Shown: one piece after another, positions 28,841 through 39,153 of the stretch
Layout: every line of letters starts with the position of its first letter
Numbering within the stretch: position 1 is the first letter of the stretch
DNA from: Propionivibrio soli
GTDB taxonomy: Bacteria; Pseudomonadota; Gammaproteobacteria; Burkholderiales; Rhodocyclaceae
DNA length: 64,000 bases
NCBI RefSeq assembly: GCF_025770765.1
Contig: NZ_JANZKY010000011.1
Coordinates: forward strand, 1 to 64,000
Direction: 5' to 3'
Notes under the pieces: model-generated
What the model saw: the letters and a program-made list of their open reading frames with translations, nothing else
Databases searched by the model: none
What the model was told of the DNA's origin: nothing
Program-made: the position numbers and the translations under genes

Positions 28841-30112
28841 ATGAAAAATGCGTGCGACCCCGATACCCCGATGATCGATGTCGCCGACTTGCGTATCGGC
28901 TTGTATGTCTACATCGACTCGGGATGGATGTCGCATCCGTTTCCGCTCAGCAGTTTCAAATTGCAGTCGCAGGAACAGATCGCCGCCATACGCGCGATGG
29001 GGATCGGACGTATCCGCTACTCGCCCGAGAAGAGCGACCCGCCAGCAAGCGAGCAAACGTCTGACGTTCCAGATCAAAGTCCCATCTTGACGCCGGAGCA
29101 AGAGGAGCGTCAGCAGCGACGGGCGCTCTTACAGACGCAGAATGCTCGCCTCAAGGCGTGCGAGTACCAATACGACGAGGCGGCTAAGGCCTTCAACGCG
29201 CTCGTGAAGCATGTGAAGGTGGTCCCCGACAAATCGCGCTTGCAGGCACGGGTGCTGGTCGAAAGCGTCGTGGCGCGTTTGTCTGAACTCGAAGAAAGCA
29301 GCATCCGATTGCTTTCCGAGCAGGTCGGTGACCGCGGGTCGATGCATTCCGTGAATGTCCTCGTGCTTTCGTTGTTGCTCGGCAAGGCGAGCGGGTTGTC
29401 CAATGAGGATTTGCACGAGCTCGGAATTGGGGCTCTGCTCCATGACATCGGCAAGGAAGAGCTGCCGAACCGCCTGCGTTGGAACGACGAACAGTTCACC
29501 AGCGTCGAACGGCGCCGCTACCAGGAGCATGTGGGCCACGGTCTCGAAACGGGCAAGACCATGGGCTTGTCGAACGCTGCTCTGCTGTGCATCGCGCAGC
29601 ACCACGAGGCGGCGAACGGTACGGGCTTTCCGCTCAACCTGGTCGGTAAGAAGATCTCCCCGTTGGCCAGCATCGTTGCCTTGACCAACCAGTACGACGG
29701 GCTCTGCAATCCGGCTAATCCGGCGGCGCTGCTTACGCCGCACGAAGCGCTTTCGCTGCTCTTCACACAGAGAAAGCAGCGCTTCGACGACAAAACCATG
29801 GCGGTTTTCATCCGCATGATGGGCGTTTATCCTCCCGGCTCCGTGGTTCAACTGACCGATGGCCGGTACGCTATGGTGGTTTCTGTAAATTCTTCCCGCC
29901 CGCTCAAGCCACGGCTCATCATTCATGACGCGCAGGTTCCGAAGGAAGAAGCGCTGGTCGTCGATCTCGAAAAACATCCGGACCTCGGCGTCAGGCGCAG
30001 CCTCAAGCCGATGCATTTGCCGCGGCCCGTGCTCGATTACCTGTCGCCGCGCAAGCGCATCTGCTATTTCTTCGAAGCCGCGAGCGCCACATCGGGAGGG
30101 GAAGAGTCGTGA
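28841..30112 (+). CDS. DUF3391/HD-GYP cyclic-di-GMP phosphodiesterase-like protein
   Basis: A 423-residue protein with an N-terminal DUF3391 domain (about 10-100) and an HD-GYP domain (about 180-350). Metal-site elements seen are MHSVNVL, LLHDIGK and AQHHEAANGTGFP, where GTGFP stands for the canonical GSGYP. The later metal-ligand segment, usually DxYDAL, reads NQYDGL, with Asn at the first Asp position. Activity toward c-di-GMP is therefore plausible but not certain. ATG 28841 has CGGAGAG about eleven bases upstream. The stop codon overlaps the start of the GGDEF-EAL gene (GTGA), so the two are translated as a pair. Confidence 0.88.
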   Translation: MKNACDPDTPMIDVADLRIGLYVYIDSGWMSHPFPLSSFKLQSQEQIAAIRAMGIGRIRYSPEKSDPPASEQTSDVPDQSPILTPEQEERQQRRALLQTQNARLKACEYQYDEAAKAFNALVKHVKVVPDKSRLQARVLVESVVARLSELEESSIRLLSEQVGDRGSMHSVNVLVLSLLLGKASGLSNEDLHELGIGALLHDIGKEELPNRLRWNDEQFTSVERRRYQEHVGHGLETGKTMGLSNAALLCIAQHHEAANGTGFPLNLVGKKISPLASIVALTNQYDGLCNPANPAALLTPHEALSLLFTQRKQRFDDKTMAVFIRMMGVYPPGSVVQLTDGRYAMVVSVNSSRPLKPRLIIHDAQVPKEEALVVDLEKHPDLGVRRSLKPMHLPRPVLDYLSPRKRICYFFEAASATSGGEES

Positions 30113-32526
30113 TCGGTATCGAGCGCTGGCAGCCTCTGCTGGAAGGAATGATCGAGGCGGTCTGGCTCGTCGACCCGCTTGAATTCCGCATCATTGCATG
30201 CAACCGCGCCGCGGCCGCAATGCTCGACATGCGGCCCGACCAGCTTGTCGGCCGTGCGGTGATCGAATTGACTGGTACGCCGGAGGATCAGTTTTTCTGG
30301 GAGGACGTTGCCGCCGGTCTTGCGTCTACAATTTCGTCGAATACGCTCCTGCTCTTGAAGGATGGCAAGACGGTGCCGGTGGAACGCCGGGTGACGCAAG
30401 TGAAACTTACGCCAGACGTCGTCGTGTACCTGGTCGCGCTATCGAACAAGACCGAGCAGAGGCGCGTCGAGCAGGAACTTGAGACTCTGCTTGCGGAATT
30501 GCGCGCGACGCTGGAGTCGACAGCGGACGGTATCCTCGTCGCCGATACCGAAGGTGGTATCCGTAGCTACAACAAGCGCTTCGCCGAACTCTGGGACATT
30601 CCGCTGTCGCTGATGACGCGCCGCGATGATGTTGCTACGCACCTGTGGATGGCGCGCAGCGTCGTAAACAGCGTTGAATACGAAAAACGTTTCGCCGCTG
30701 TCGCCGACTCAGGGCTCGAAGAGACTCGCGATGTAATCACCCTGCGCAACGGCCGTGTTCTCGAATGCGTGTCGATGCCGCAGCTTGCCAGCGGGCGGTT
30801 GACCGGTCGGGTATATTCGTTCCGCGACATTACGCAGCAGTTGGCCAACGAGTCGCGGCTGCAACTTGCATCAGAGGTATTCGAGTCGAGCCTGGATGCG
30901 ATCTGCGTGACCGACTCTGAGGGGCTGATTGCGACTGCGAATGCCTGCTTCGAGCGTATCAGCGGACTCACAGCGGGCCAGGTCAAGGGTCAGTCGATTT
31001 GGCGGATGATCCGTACGGTACAGCACGGGTCACTGGGCCCTGAGTTTTTCCGCGAGTTGGACCGGCGTAATTCCTGGGAAGGCGAGGCGTACTATCAGCG
31101 GCCGGACGGCGAGTGCGTACCGGCGCTTGTGTGCCTCGTACGTGTCGTGTCGAAAACAAACACCACTTCGCACTACATCGGTTTCTTCAAGGATCAGACT
31201 GAAAAGATTGCGGCTAGCCAGCGTATTGAGGAACTCGCCTATAGCGATGCGCTGACCGGCTTGCCCAACCGGGTTTTGCTGAGCGAGCGTATCGAGTTCT
31301 CGATCGGCCTCTGTGGGCGCGAAAACAAGACGTTCGCGATCGTGGTCATCGACCTCGATCGCTTCAAGCAGATCAACGACTCGCTCGGCCACGTCGTTGG
31401 CGATCGGGTGCTCGTTGACGTGGCGCAACGTATCAAGTCCTGCCTGCGCCTCTCCGATACCGTCGCGCGCATGGGGGGCGACGAGTTCGTCCTTCTCCTG
31501 CACGATACCGACGCGCTTGGCGCCGAAGCGATGGTTCAGCGTGTGCTGCACCGACTCGGCGAACCGGTGGTTCTCGACGATCTTTGCATTACGCTGACGA
31601 GCAGTATCGGGATCGCGCTCTTCCCAGTGGATGGACGGACGAGAGACGAGTTGATCAAGAACGCCGATACGGCGATGTACCAGGTGAAGGAGCGGGGGCG
31701 CTCGAACTTCCGTTTCTATCACCCGCAAATGAATATCGACTCGCTCTCGCGCATCAAGCTCGATTCCGCGATGCGCGCTGCGCTCGATGAAGGACATTTC
31801 CTATTGCGCTATCAGCCGCAAGTGGATCTCGTCACCGGCCGGATCAATGCCGTCGAAGCCTTGTTGCGCTGGAAAAGCGAGGAGCTAGGCGAGGTTTCGC
31901 CGGCGTACTTCATTCCCGTTGCCGAGGAAACGGGCTTCATTGTCGCCCTCGGCCAATGGGTGCTCAACGAAGCGGTTGCGCAGGCTGCGCGTTGGCAGGC
32001 CGCGGGCATCGATACCGTCGTTGCGATCAATGTCTCCGCCTTGCAGTTTCAAAGCTTCACCTTTGTTGACAGCGTTGCAACCGCGCTCAGCAAATCCGGC
32101 CTCGAACCCCAACGACTGGAACTCGAACTCACCGAGTCGATCCTCATCCGTGATATCAACGAGACCTTCGCGCGCCTGCAAGCGTTGGCCAAGCTTGGCG
32201 TCCAATTGTCCATCGACGATTTCGGCACCGGCTACTCCAGCCTCTCCTACCTGAAGCGTTTCCCGGTACAAAAGCTGAAGATCGACCGCTCGTTCGTCAA
32301 CGGGTTGCCTGACGATGAGAGCGACCTGGCGATCGTGCGCGCGATTGTCCATCTCGGTCACGCGCTAAGGCTGCGCGTGATTGCCGAAGGTGTGGAGAAC
32401 GAGCAGCAGAAAGCTTGCCTCAGCGAACTCGGATGCCAGGAATACCAAGGGTATCTGTTCGCGGCGGCGCTCGACGCCTGCGAGGTGGAAACCATGCTGA
32501 CGCCGGATTTTCTTCCTTCCGTTTAG
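30109..32526 (+). CDS. PAS-GGDEF-EAL cyclic-di-GMP turnover protein
   Basis: An 805-residue soluble protein: three PAS-like domains (about 8-110, 125-245 and 260-375), GGDEF (about 385-540) and EAL (about 555-800). The cyclase motif MGGDEF (near 454) is intact and is preceded by an RxxD inhibitory site (RLSD). The EAL domain retains AVEALLRW, INVSALQF, LELTES, IDDFGTGYSSL, LKIDRSFV and IAEGVEN, so catalytic residues for c-di-GMP hydrolysis are present. A bifunctional or switchable enzyme is inferred. GTG 30109 overlaps the HD-GYP stop codon. It converges on the ATPase gene with a nine-base gap. Confidence 0.93.
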   Translation: MIGIERWQPLLEGMIEAVWLVDPLEFRIIACNRAAAAMLDMRPDQLVGRAVIELTGTPEDQFFWEDVAAGLASTISSNTLLLLKDGKTVPVERRVTQVKLTPDVVVYLVALSNKTEQRRVEQELETLLAELRATLESTADGILVADTEGGIRSYNKRFAELWDIPLSLMTRRDDVATHLWMARSVVNSVEYEKRFAAVADSGLEETRDVITLRNGRVLECVSMPQLASGRLTGRVYSFRDITQQLANESRLQLASEVFESSLDAICVTDSEGLIATANACFERISGLTAGQVKGQSIWRMIRTVQHGSLGPEFFRELDRRNSWEGEAYYQRPDGECVPALVCLVRVVSKTNTTSHYIGFFKDQTEKIAASQRIEELAYSDALTGLPNRVLLSERIEFSIGLCGRENKTFAIVVIDLDRFKQINDSLGHVVGDRVLVDVAQRIKSCLRLSDTVARMGGDEFVLLLHDTDALGAEAMVQRVLHRLGEPVVLDDLCITLTSSIGIALFPVDGRTRDELIKNADTAMYQVKERGRSNFRFYHPQMNIDSLSRIKLDSAMRAALDEGHFLLRYQPQVDLVTGRINAVEALLRWKSEELGEVSPAYFIPVAEETGFIVALGQWVLNEAVAQAARWQAAGIDTVVAINVSALQFQSFTFVDSVATALSKSGLEPQRLELELTESILIRDINETFARLQALAKLGVQLSIDDFGTGYSSLSYLKRFPVQKLKIDRSFVNGLPDDESDLAIVRAIVHLGHALRLRVIAEGVENEQQKACLSELGCQEYQGYLFAAALDACEVETMLTPDFLPSV

Positions 32527-32535
32527 CACTGAGCA

Positions 32536-35337
32536 CTACGCCGCTTTCGTTTCCCGACGGCGGTAATACACCTTCAGTGTCTCCATGGCGATCGGCGATG
32601 CGAGGAAGAACGGCAGCATGAACGCCCAGTCTTCGGCAGTCAGCGGAACTGTGTCGAAGAAGGGCTGAAGAGCTGGCACGTAGATCACGAGCAGGACAAG
32701 CAGGAAAGACGCACCCACAGCCCACACTATCGCGCGGTTGGAGAATAGCCCGACCGAGAACACGCTGTGATACTCCGAGCGCGCCGTGAAAGCCCTCAGC
32801 AACTCCGATGTGCAGAGCGTTGCGAAAGCGATGGTCTGCGCCGCCATCAATTGCCCAGGATAGCGTTGTAAAGCGAGGTAGAAAACCGTCAGCACGGCCA
32901 GTGTATCAACGACGCCGATTAGCCCAATACCGATGGCCATGTCGCCGTTGATGACGGGCTCGGCTGGAGAACGAGGGGGATGTTTCATGATATCCGGTTC
33001 GCCCTTTTCTAATCCGAGAGCCAAAGCCGGTGCACCATCGGTGACCAGGTTCAGCCATAGCAATTGGACGGGTTTCAGCGGAATCGGCATACCTGCCAGC
33101 ATGCCGCCAAAGAGGATCAGTATCTCGCCGATATTGCAGGCGAGAAGGAAATAGACGAACTTGCGGATGTTCGAATAGATGATCCGCCCTTGTTCAATGG
33201 CCGAGACAATGCTTGCGAAATTGTCGTCCGTGAGGACCATGTCGGCCGTCTGCTTGGCGACGTCAGTGCCGGTGATTCCCATGGCAACGCCAATGTTGGC
33301 GCGCTTGAGCGCCGGTGCATCATTGACGCCGTCGCCCGTCATTGCAACCACGTGCCCGCGGGACTTTAGCGCTTCGACAATCCGAGTCTTGTGTTGCGGA
33401 GAGACCCGGCAGCACACTTCGAGTCTGTCGGAGCGCGCGGCCAGTTCGTCGGCGCTGAGGCGTTCGATTTCCGGTCCGGTGAGTACGATGCCGCCAGGTG
33501 TCAGCAGGCCGATATCGCGCGCAATCGCCTCGGCGGTGTCCTTGTAGTCGCCCGTGACCATGATGCTCTTAAGCCCGGCTCCGCGCGCGACTTTGAGCGC
33601 CTCGATGACTTCCGGTCGTGGGGGATCAATCATGCCGAGCAGACCCACGAAAACGAGGTCGCGTTCGACCGTTTCTGGCGCCATCTCCGCTGGTATTTCG
33701 GCGAGCGGCCGATAGGCGATGGCCAGTACTCGCAGCGCGTTCTGCGCCATGTCACGATTCTGTTCGAGTATCCGTGCACGCGACTCGGGCGTCAGTTCCG
33801 TCTCGCGGCCTGATTCAATTCTGCGCGTACACAAATCGAGCACGACGTCCGGGGCTCCCTTGACGAAGGCGACAAACGAGCCCGACCCAAGGGCGGCGAA
33901 CGATTCGCCTTCGAGGCGGTGTATCGTCGTCATTCGCTTGCGGTCCGAGTCGAACGGGATTTCCTGAACCCGCGGTAGCAAGCCTGTTTCCGCGTCGCGC
34001 AGGTATCCGGCCTTTGCCGTCGCGACTACCAGAGCGCCCTCGGTAGGGTCGCCGATGATCCGGCGCACCGTAACTCCAGCTTCGTCCGCCTTCTCTTCCA
34101 GATTGGCATCATTGCAGGCGAGCGCACCGCGCAGCAGCAGGGCTACGTCGGCGTCACGGCGAGCCTCAAAGGAGGCGGTGCCCGCCATGAACAGCCCGCT
34201 CGGGCTATAGCCCTCGCCCGTGACCCGGAATCGTAGGGCCCCGGCGTAGCCTTGAACTACGGTCATTTGGTTCTGAGTCAGCGTGCCGGTCTTGTCCGAA
34301 CAGACGACCGTGGCGCAACCCAGCGTTTCCACAGCAGGAAGCTTACGGATGAGCGCGTGGTGCTTGATCATCTGCTGCATCCCAAGGGCGAGGCAGATCG
34401 TCACGATGGCCGGAAGACCTTCGGGAACGGCTGCGATGGCTAAGCTCACCGCCGTCATGAAGAGATTGACGATGTCCTTCTCTTCGGTCACCAGGTAGTT
34501 CAGGAAGTCACCCCTGAGCGCTGTGAGAAGATCGGTATCGCGGAACAGACCGTAGAAAAAGACAAGCGCGCAGATGCCAAGACAGGTCGTCCCGAGCACT
34601 TTGCCCAAATGTTCGAGCTTCTTCTGCAGCGGCGTACTTTCGGTTTCAAAGGATTGAATCATCTCGGCGATAAGGCCGATTTGCGTGTTCATGCCGGTGC
34701 ACGTCGCGATTCCTTTGCCTCGGCCATAACTGATGAGCGTGCTCATAAAGGCCGTATTTTTGCGGTCGCCCAGCGGCACTTCCTTGTCGAGCACAATCGC
34801 AGCGTCCTTCTCGACCGGGACCGATTCACCGGTCAGCGAAGCCTCCTCGATCTTGAGGTTCACGCTCTCGATCAAGCGCAGGTCGGCTGGCACATAATTG
34901 CCTGCTTCAAGGAGGACGACATCCCCGGCGACGATCTCCCGGCCCGGAATCGTTAACTGTTCGCCGTCCCGAATAACCTGCGCGTGGGGAGCGGACATCT
35001 TCTTAAGCGCTTCGAGCGCGGCTTCTGCCTTCGACTCTTGGATCACGCCGACCACGGCGTTGAGGATGACGATGAAGATGATCGCGATCGAATCCACGAT
35101 TTCGCCGAGAGCCAGCGAGACGAACGCGGCGATGATCAGGATGATGACCAGATAGTTGTTGAACTGCTGCCAGAGCAGGGCGGCGAACCCGGGGCGAGGT
35201 TTTTCGGTCAGCTCATTCGCGCCGTACTTCGTGAGGCGTTCCCTCGCTTCTGTTTGGGTCAAGCCTCTGGCGAGATGGGTCTGCAACGCATCGGCGAGTT
35301 CGTCGATGGATTTCCCATGGGCTTCCTTGTCATGCAT
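32536..35337 (-). CDS. P-type cation-transporting ATPase, P2A (Ca2+) type
   Basis: A 933-residue inner-membrane pump with a cation-ATPase N-terminal domain (1-75), actuator domain, P domain with phosphorylation motif CSDKTGTLT (about 350) and [13 protein letters not shown] (about 635). Ten membrane helices are expected. Ca2+-type ligands are visible in M4 ([11 protein letters not shown]), M5 ([11 protein letters not shown]) and M6 ([15 protein letters not shown]), as in SERCA and PMR1. Calcium export is the best guess; Mn2+ or other cations remain possible. It is convergent with the GGDEF-EAL gene and lies next to no obvious partner. Confidence 0.9.
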   Translation of the reverse strand: MHDKEAHGKSIDELADALQTHLARGLTQTEARERLTKYGANELTEKPRPGFAALLWQQFNNYLVIILIIAAFVSLALGEIVDSIAIIFIVILNAVVGVIQESKAEAALEALKKMSAPHAQVIRDGEQLTIPGREIVAGDVVLLEAGNYVPADLRLIESVNLKIEEASLTGESVPVEKDAAIVLDKEVPLGDRKNTAFMSTLISYGRGKGIATCTGMNTQIGLIAEMIQSFETESTPLQKKLEHLGKVLGTTCLGICALVFFYGLFRDTDLLTALRGDFLNYLVTEEKDIVNLFMTAVSLAIAAVPEGLPAIVTICLALGMQQMIKHHALIRKLPAVETLGCATVVCSDKTGTLTQNQMTVVQGYAGALRFRVTGEGYSPSGLFMAGTASFEARRDADVALLLRGALACNDANLEEKADEAGVTVRRIIGDPTEGALVVATAKAGYLRDAETGLLPRVQEIPFDSDRKRMTTIHRLEGESFAALGSGSFVAFVKGAPDVVLDLCTRRIESGRETELTPESRARILEQNRDMAQNALRVLAIAYRPLAEIPAEMAPETVERDLVFVGLLGMIDPPRPEVIEALKVARGAGLKSIMVTGDYKDTAEAIARDIGLLTPGGIVLTGPEIERLSADELAARSDRLEVCCRVSPQHKTRIVEALKSRGHVVAMTGDGVNDAPALKRANIGVAMGITGTDVAKQTADMVLTDDNFASIVSAIEQGRIIYSNIRKFVYFLLACNIGEILILFGGMLAGMPIPLKPVQLLWLNLVTDGAPALALGLEKGEPDIMKHPPRSPAEPVINGDMAIGIGLIGVVDTLAVLTVFYLALQRYPGQLMAAQTIAFATLCTSELLRAFTARSEYHSVFSVGLFSNRAIVWAVGASFLLVLLVIYVPALQPFFDTVPLTAEDWAFMLPFFLASPIAMETLKVYYRRRETKAA

Positions 35338-35544
35338 GAGAACGTCCTCCCCGAGTTTTGATGTCCGGCACGGCAGGTTGCCCGTATCTCGATCGTTTCT
35401 CGTTGAGGCAGATGACCCTTGCCTCAGGCACCCGTCAACTCAATCCTAGGCCGCGGTTACATGTCGAACAAGTCGATTGTTGCGGTGCCAGGTAGCGAGA
35501 AGGACTGATGCATTGGAGAGAGAGGGCCGTGCGTAATTGACGGA

Positions 35545-36324
35545 CTAACAGCCGCTGCGGGATGAAGAGCGAGGATATTGAGCCTCGACGTCCGCAAGGT
35601 CGAGTGGCCGCCATTCGCCGTTGATCAAACCTTCCACGGGACGGAAGTTGGCTTTGTAGGCCATCTTGCGGCTGTTGCGGATCCAATAGCCGAGGTAAAG
35701 GTAGGGCAGGCGGTTGGCGGCGCATTGCGCCACTTGCCAGAGTACGTTGTAGGTGCCAAAACTGGCACCAGGTACATCGGGGTCGTAGAAGGTATAGACC
35801 GACGACAATCCGTCGGCGAGCACGTCGATGATGCTCACCATGCGCAGTACGCCGTTCTCCGTAAACTCGATGAGTCGGCTATCCACGCGGCTCTGCAGCA
35901 GAAAGTGCGAATACTGCTCATGGCTGTCCTGATCCATGCCGCCGCCGCTGTGGCGAACCGCTTGATAGCGTTGATACAGATGGTAGTGCTCATCGAAATA
36001 CATCAACGGCAGTTCGCGGGCATGCAGGCTGGCGTGCGTCTTAAGGCTGCGTCGCTGGCTCCGGTTGGGCGTGAACAACGCGATCGGCAGCCGAACCGGG
36101 ACGCAAGCTTGGCACTGAGGGCACATCGGCCGATAGGTGAATACACCACTGCGGCGGAAACCTGCCCGTACGAGGTCGCCATAGACTTCGGTGCTGATCA
36201 AGTGCGTCGGCGTCGCCACTTGGGAGACGGCCTGCTCGCCGGCGAGATAGCTGCAAGGATAAGGCGCTGTGCTGTAGAACTGCAGGAGCGAAAACGGGAG
36301 TTCGGAGTCGTTGAGATGTGACAT
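35545..36324 (-). CDS. bpt: Aspartate/glutamate leucyltransferase (Bpt/Ate family)
   Basis: A 259-residue cytoplasmic aminoacyl-tRNA-protein transferase. In bacteria the Bpt family adds Leu to N-terminal Asp or Glu, creating N-degrons for ClpS-ClpAP. Family signatures are [13 protein letters not shown], the Cys cluster [20 protein letters not shown] and [18 protein letters not shown] [15 protein letters not shown], plus VYTFYDPD and [16 protein letters not shown]. It follows aat by 39 bases on the same strand, the usual proteobacterial pair. Confidence 0.94.
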   Translation of the reverse strand: MSHLNDSELPFSLLQFYSTAPYPCSYLAGEQAVSQVATPTHLISTEVYGDLVRAGFRRSGVFTYRPMCPQCQACVPVRLPIALFTPNRSQRRSLKTHASLHARELPLMYFDEHYHLYQRYQAVRHSGGGMDQDSHEQYSHFLLQSRVDSRLIEFTENGVLRMVSIIDVLADGLSSVYTFYDPDVPGASFGTYNVLWQVAQCAANRLPYLYLGYWIRNSRKMAYKANFRPVEGLINGEWRPLDLADVEAQYPRSSSRSGC

Positions 36325-36363
36325 TGGGCGCCGTCGTGTTCTTCGCGTTCCGTTCGTCGATCG

Positions 36364-37071
36364 CTAACGCCAATCTCGCTGGGCGGCGTCTGCAGGCCAA
36401 CGCCCGGCAGGTGGTGGCAACGTCGTGAGCCTTCGCACCTCGGCAATGAAAACGTGCCGCGGAATCTCGCGGGCGCCGAGCGATGCAAGGTGTCTTGTGT
36501 TCATTTGACAGTCGATGAGGCCGAAATCCATGTTCTCCAGGTACTTCACCAGATGGGCTAACGCGATTTTTGAGGCATCGGTCGCATGCGAGAACATCGA
36601 TTCTCCGTAGAACATACGGCCGATGGCAAGCCCATAGAGTCCGCCGACCAGCGTATCGCCAACCCATGTTTCGACCGAGTGGGCAAAACCGAGTTCATGC
36701 AGCGCTCCATAGACGGCCTGCATCGGCTCGGTAATCCACGTGCCGTCCTGGCCCTTACGCGGGGTACTGCCACAGGCGGCCACTACCTCGTCGAACCGGG
36801 CATCGAGTTTGATCCTGTAACGTTCTGCCCGCAATGCCTTGCGTAGCGAGCGCGAGATCTTGAACTCAGAGGGAAACAGCACCATGCGCGGGTCCGGGCT
36901 CCACCACAAAACGGGGTCGCCCTCGTTAAACCACGGAAATATCCCGTGTTTGTACGCCTCCAAGACCCGTTGCGGCGAAAGGTGAAGGCCGGCGCACAGC
37001 AGCCCGTTGGGGTCGCGCAGGGCGTCTTCCACTGAGGGGAACGTTTCGTCGGCTTCGATCCAGGGAATCAT
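36364..37071 (-). CDS. aat: Leucyl/phenylalanyl-tRNA-protein transferase
   Basis: A 235-residue cytoplasmic enzyme that adds Leu or Phe from tRNA to proteins with N-terminal Lys or Arg. Recognisable stretches are GLLCAGLHLSPQRVLEAY, HGIFPWF, VLWWSPDPRMVL, GTWITEPMQAVYGALHELG, GGLYGLAIGRMFYGESMFS and DCQMNTRHLASLGA. Length is normal. It forms an operon with bpt; clpS and clpA are not in the window. Confidence 0.97.
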   Translation of the reverse strand: MIPWIEADETFPSVEDALRDPNGLLCAGLHLSPQRVLEAYKHGIFPWFNEGDPVLWWSPDPRMVLFPSEFKISRSLRKALRAERYRIKLDARFDEVVAACGSTPRKGQDGTWITEPMQAVYGALHELGFAHSVETWVGDTLVGGLYGLAIGRMFYGESMFSHATDASKIALAHLVKYLENMDFGLIDCQMNTRHLASLGAREIPRHVFIAEVRRLTTLPPPAGRWPADAAQRDWR

Positions 37072-37307
37072 TTGCTCTGACCACTTCCCGTTTGTGAAAT
37101 GGACGTTCTTTTCTGCGGCCGGTACGCCGGGGAGTTTGCGAGGAATGCCTGAGAGGTCGCCAGGATCGGAGTGGTAAGTGAAGCTCCCTGCATGACTCTT
37201 TCTGGATGAGAATAATCCTCAACTTTGGAACATGCCATCGGCCTTTGCTCCTTGCTTAAATGAGAACGTACTCCGAGAAAACGGGTGTGCTCAAGAGGGC
37301 AAGTAAC

Positions 37308-37336
37308 AAAAAAGGACGCTTCAGCGTCCTTTTTTT
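37308..37336 (-). terminator. Bidirectional intrinsic terminator after the NlpC/P60 gene
   Basis: AGGACGC (37313-37319) pairs with GCGTCCT (37324-37330) around a TTCA tetraloop. An A-run precedes (37308-37313) and a T-run follows (37330-37336), so it can terminate in either direction. It lies 20-50 bases beyond the stop of the minus-strand NlpC/P60 gene and upstream of aat. Confidence 0.85.
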
Positions 37337-37357
37337 CGCTCATCAAACAATTTCCCG

Positions 37358-37870
37358 TCAGTGTTCGACTACCCGGCGGGCCCCGTTATAGCGTTTGACC
37401 CAATAACCCTGACTCATGTCCTCAACACGAATTTCGGCCCCGGTGCGCGGCGCGTGCATGAAGCGGTTGTCGCCTAGATAGATGCCGACATGCGAGAACG
37501 CCCGACGCATCGTATTGAAGAAAACGAGGTCGCCCGGCTTCAGTTCGCTGCGCTTAATGACGTCGCCGACCTGGCTTTGCTCTTTCGCCGTACGCGGCAG
37601 AAGCAGGCCGAGCGAATCCTTGAAGACGACTTGGACAAATCCGCTGCAATCGAGCCCGCTGTCAGGATCGGTACCGCCGAAACGATAGTTGATGCCTACC
37701 AGTTCCAATCCCTTGAGCACGAGATCTTTTGCACCCGTCTTGTAGCGTTCGAGCAGCGAGGGCTCGTCGCTGAGGCCCGGCTCGTGTTCCACGGCGCTTG
37801 CTGTCGTCATGCCGGCGAGCATGATCACCGCGGCGCTGAGCAGTATCGTGATGGATTTGTGACAAAACAT
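37358..37870 (-). CDS. NlpC/P60 family cell-wall endopeptidase
   Basis: A 170-residue exported peptidoglycan hydrolase. The N-terminus (MFCHKSITILLSAAVIMLAG) is a signal peptide ending near TASA/VEH. The NlpC/P60 domain (about 55-170) has the catalytic Cys in GLDCSGFVQ and His in FSHVGIYLGDNRFMHA, with the spacing usual for gamma-D-glutamyl-diaminopimelate peptidases. ATG 37870 gives the best signal peptide; a further upstream in-frame ATG (37939) would add 23 residues. The ribosome binding site is unclear. Confidence 0.88.
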   Translation of the reverse strand: MFCHKSITILLSAAVIMLAGMTTASAVEHEPGLSDEPSLLERYKTGAKDLVLKGLELVGINYRFGGTDPDSGLDCSGFVQVVFKDSLGLLLPRTAKEQSQVGDVIKRSELKPGDLVFFNTMRRAFSHVGIYLGDNRFMHAPRTGAEIRVEDMSQGYWVKRYNGARRVVEH

Positions 37871-38109
37871 GGGGCCGAAATCTAAAAGAAAAGGCGGTCG
37901 GTGTAAACCCTGAAAGCGTGAATTTGTTCTCGAAATCACGCCGATTGTTTCGTAAGTTAATGATTTTAAATAGAGTGGAGTTGTATTCCCGAATGAACGT
38001 GTACGTCCCCTAAACGCGGTTTTATCGCTATCATGGCGTTCACATCACAAACGGCTCGCAGAGGGCTCCGAAGAACCGGGCCCCGGAATCAAGGAAACAA
38101 GGACACACT

Positions 38110-39126
38110 ATGCAGCCCTTCAAGGCATACCGCATCGATGAAGTGGACGGCAAGGGACGTGGTGCTTTTATCGTCATGGATGAGGCGCAACTCGATCCCG
38201 GCGAAGTGACGATCCGTGTCGCGTATTCAAGCGTCAACTACAAGGATGCACTGGCGGCTACCGGCGCCGGGCGTATCGTTCGCCGCTATCCCTGCGTTGG
38301 TGGCGTCGATCTTTCAGGTTACGTTGAAAAAAGCGCAGACCCGCGATTCAGCCCGGGAGACGCCGTCCTGGCGACGAGTTTCGATATCGGTGTCGCCCAC
38401 CATGGTGGTTACGCGGAATACGCCCGCTTACCGGCCGGCTGGGTCGTGCCACTACCGAAAGGCATGTCGCCCTTAGAAGCTATGGCGATCGGAACAGCCG
38501 GGTTTACCGCAGCGCTAGCTATCGCACGTATGGAACTAAATGGCCTGCGCCCGGATGCGGGGCCGGTGATCGTCACCGGGGCCACCGGAGGCGTCGGCAG
38601 TCTGAGCATCGACATGCTGACCAAACTTGGCTACCAAGTTACGGCGATTACAGGAAAGGAAAGCGAAACCGATTATCTGAAGAGGTTGGGAGCCACCGAG
38701 ATTCTTCCGCGCTCGTCGCTGGATCTTGCCAATATCCGCCCCCTCGGGAAAGCTATTTGGGCCGGTGCTGTCGACAACGTCGGCGGTCAATTGCTTGCCT
38801 GGCTGGCGAGCACGATGAAGAACGGCGGAACCATCGCCAGCATTGGCTTGGCGGGTGGCGCGAGCCTCAATACGACGGTAATGCCATTCATCCTGCGGGG
38901 CGTTTCCCTGCTCGGCATTGACTCCGTGAACGTCGGCGAACCGCTTCGATCGCAATTGTGGCAGCGCCTTGCGGGTGATCTGCGGCCCTCGCGTCTCTCC
39001 GAGATCACGCGACGAGTGGCGTTTGCCGATCTGCCCGGCGTGTTCGACGATCTCGTGCAAGCGCGATCACGCGGCCGGATTGTCGTCGAGATCGCTGGCG
39101 AGCGGAACGGCGCGTCTTCAAATTGA
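38110..39126 (+). CDS. acuI: Acrylyl-CoA reductase/YhdH-type quinone oxidoreductase
   Basis: A 338-residue zinc-free medium-chain dehydrogenase of the YhdH/AcuI family, whose members reduce acryloyl-CoA to propionyl-CoA with NADPH. Visible are VAYSSVNYKDALAATG, the region around PCVGGVDLSGYV, and the nucleotide-binding turn VTGATGGVGSLSI (about 155-168). Length fits AcuI. A response-regulator-like gene follows after 27 bases and propionyl-CoA synthetase is next, so a role in propionate or acrylate metabolism is suggested by context. ATG 38110 is preceded by AAGGAAAC. Confidence 0.8.
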   Translation: MQPFKAYRIDEVDGKGRGAFIVMDEAQLDPGEVTIRVAYSSVNYKDALAATGAGRIVRRYPCVGGVDLSGYVEKSADPRFSPGDAVLATSFDIGVAHHGGYAEYARLPAGWVVPLPKGMSPLEAMAIGTAGFTAALAIARMELNGLRPDAGPVIVTGATGGVGSLSIDMLTKLGYQVTAITGKESETDYLKRLGATEILPRSSLDLANIRPLGKAIWAGAVDNVGGQLLAWLASTMKNGGTIASIGLAGGASLNTTVMPFILRGVSLLGIDSVNVGEPLRSQLWQRLAGDLRPSRLSEITRRVAFADLPGVFDDLVQARSRGRIVVEIAGERNGASSN

Positions 39127-39153
39127 GAGAGTGATTTGGGGCCGGGCGTAAGA

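Noticed and set aside
37068-37346. 92-codon minus-strand frame ending at the aat start
   Set aside because: It begins inside the terminator hairpin, has no ribosome binding site and shows no recognisable motif; probably chance.
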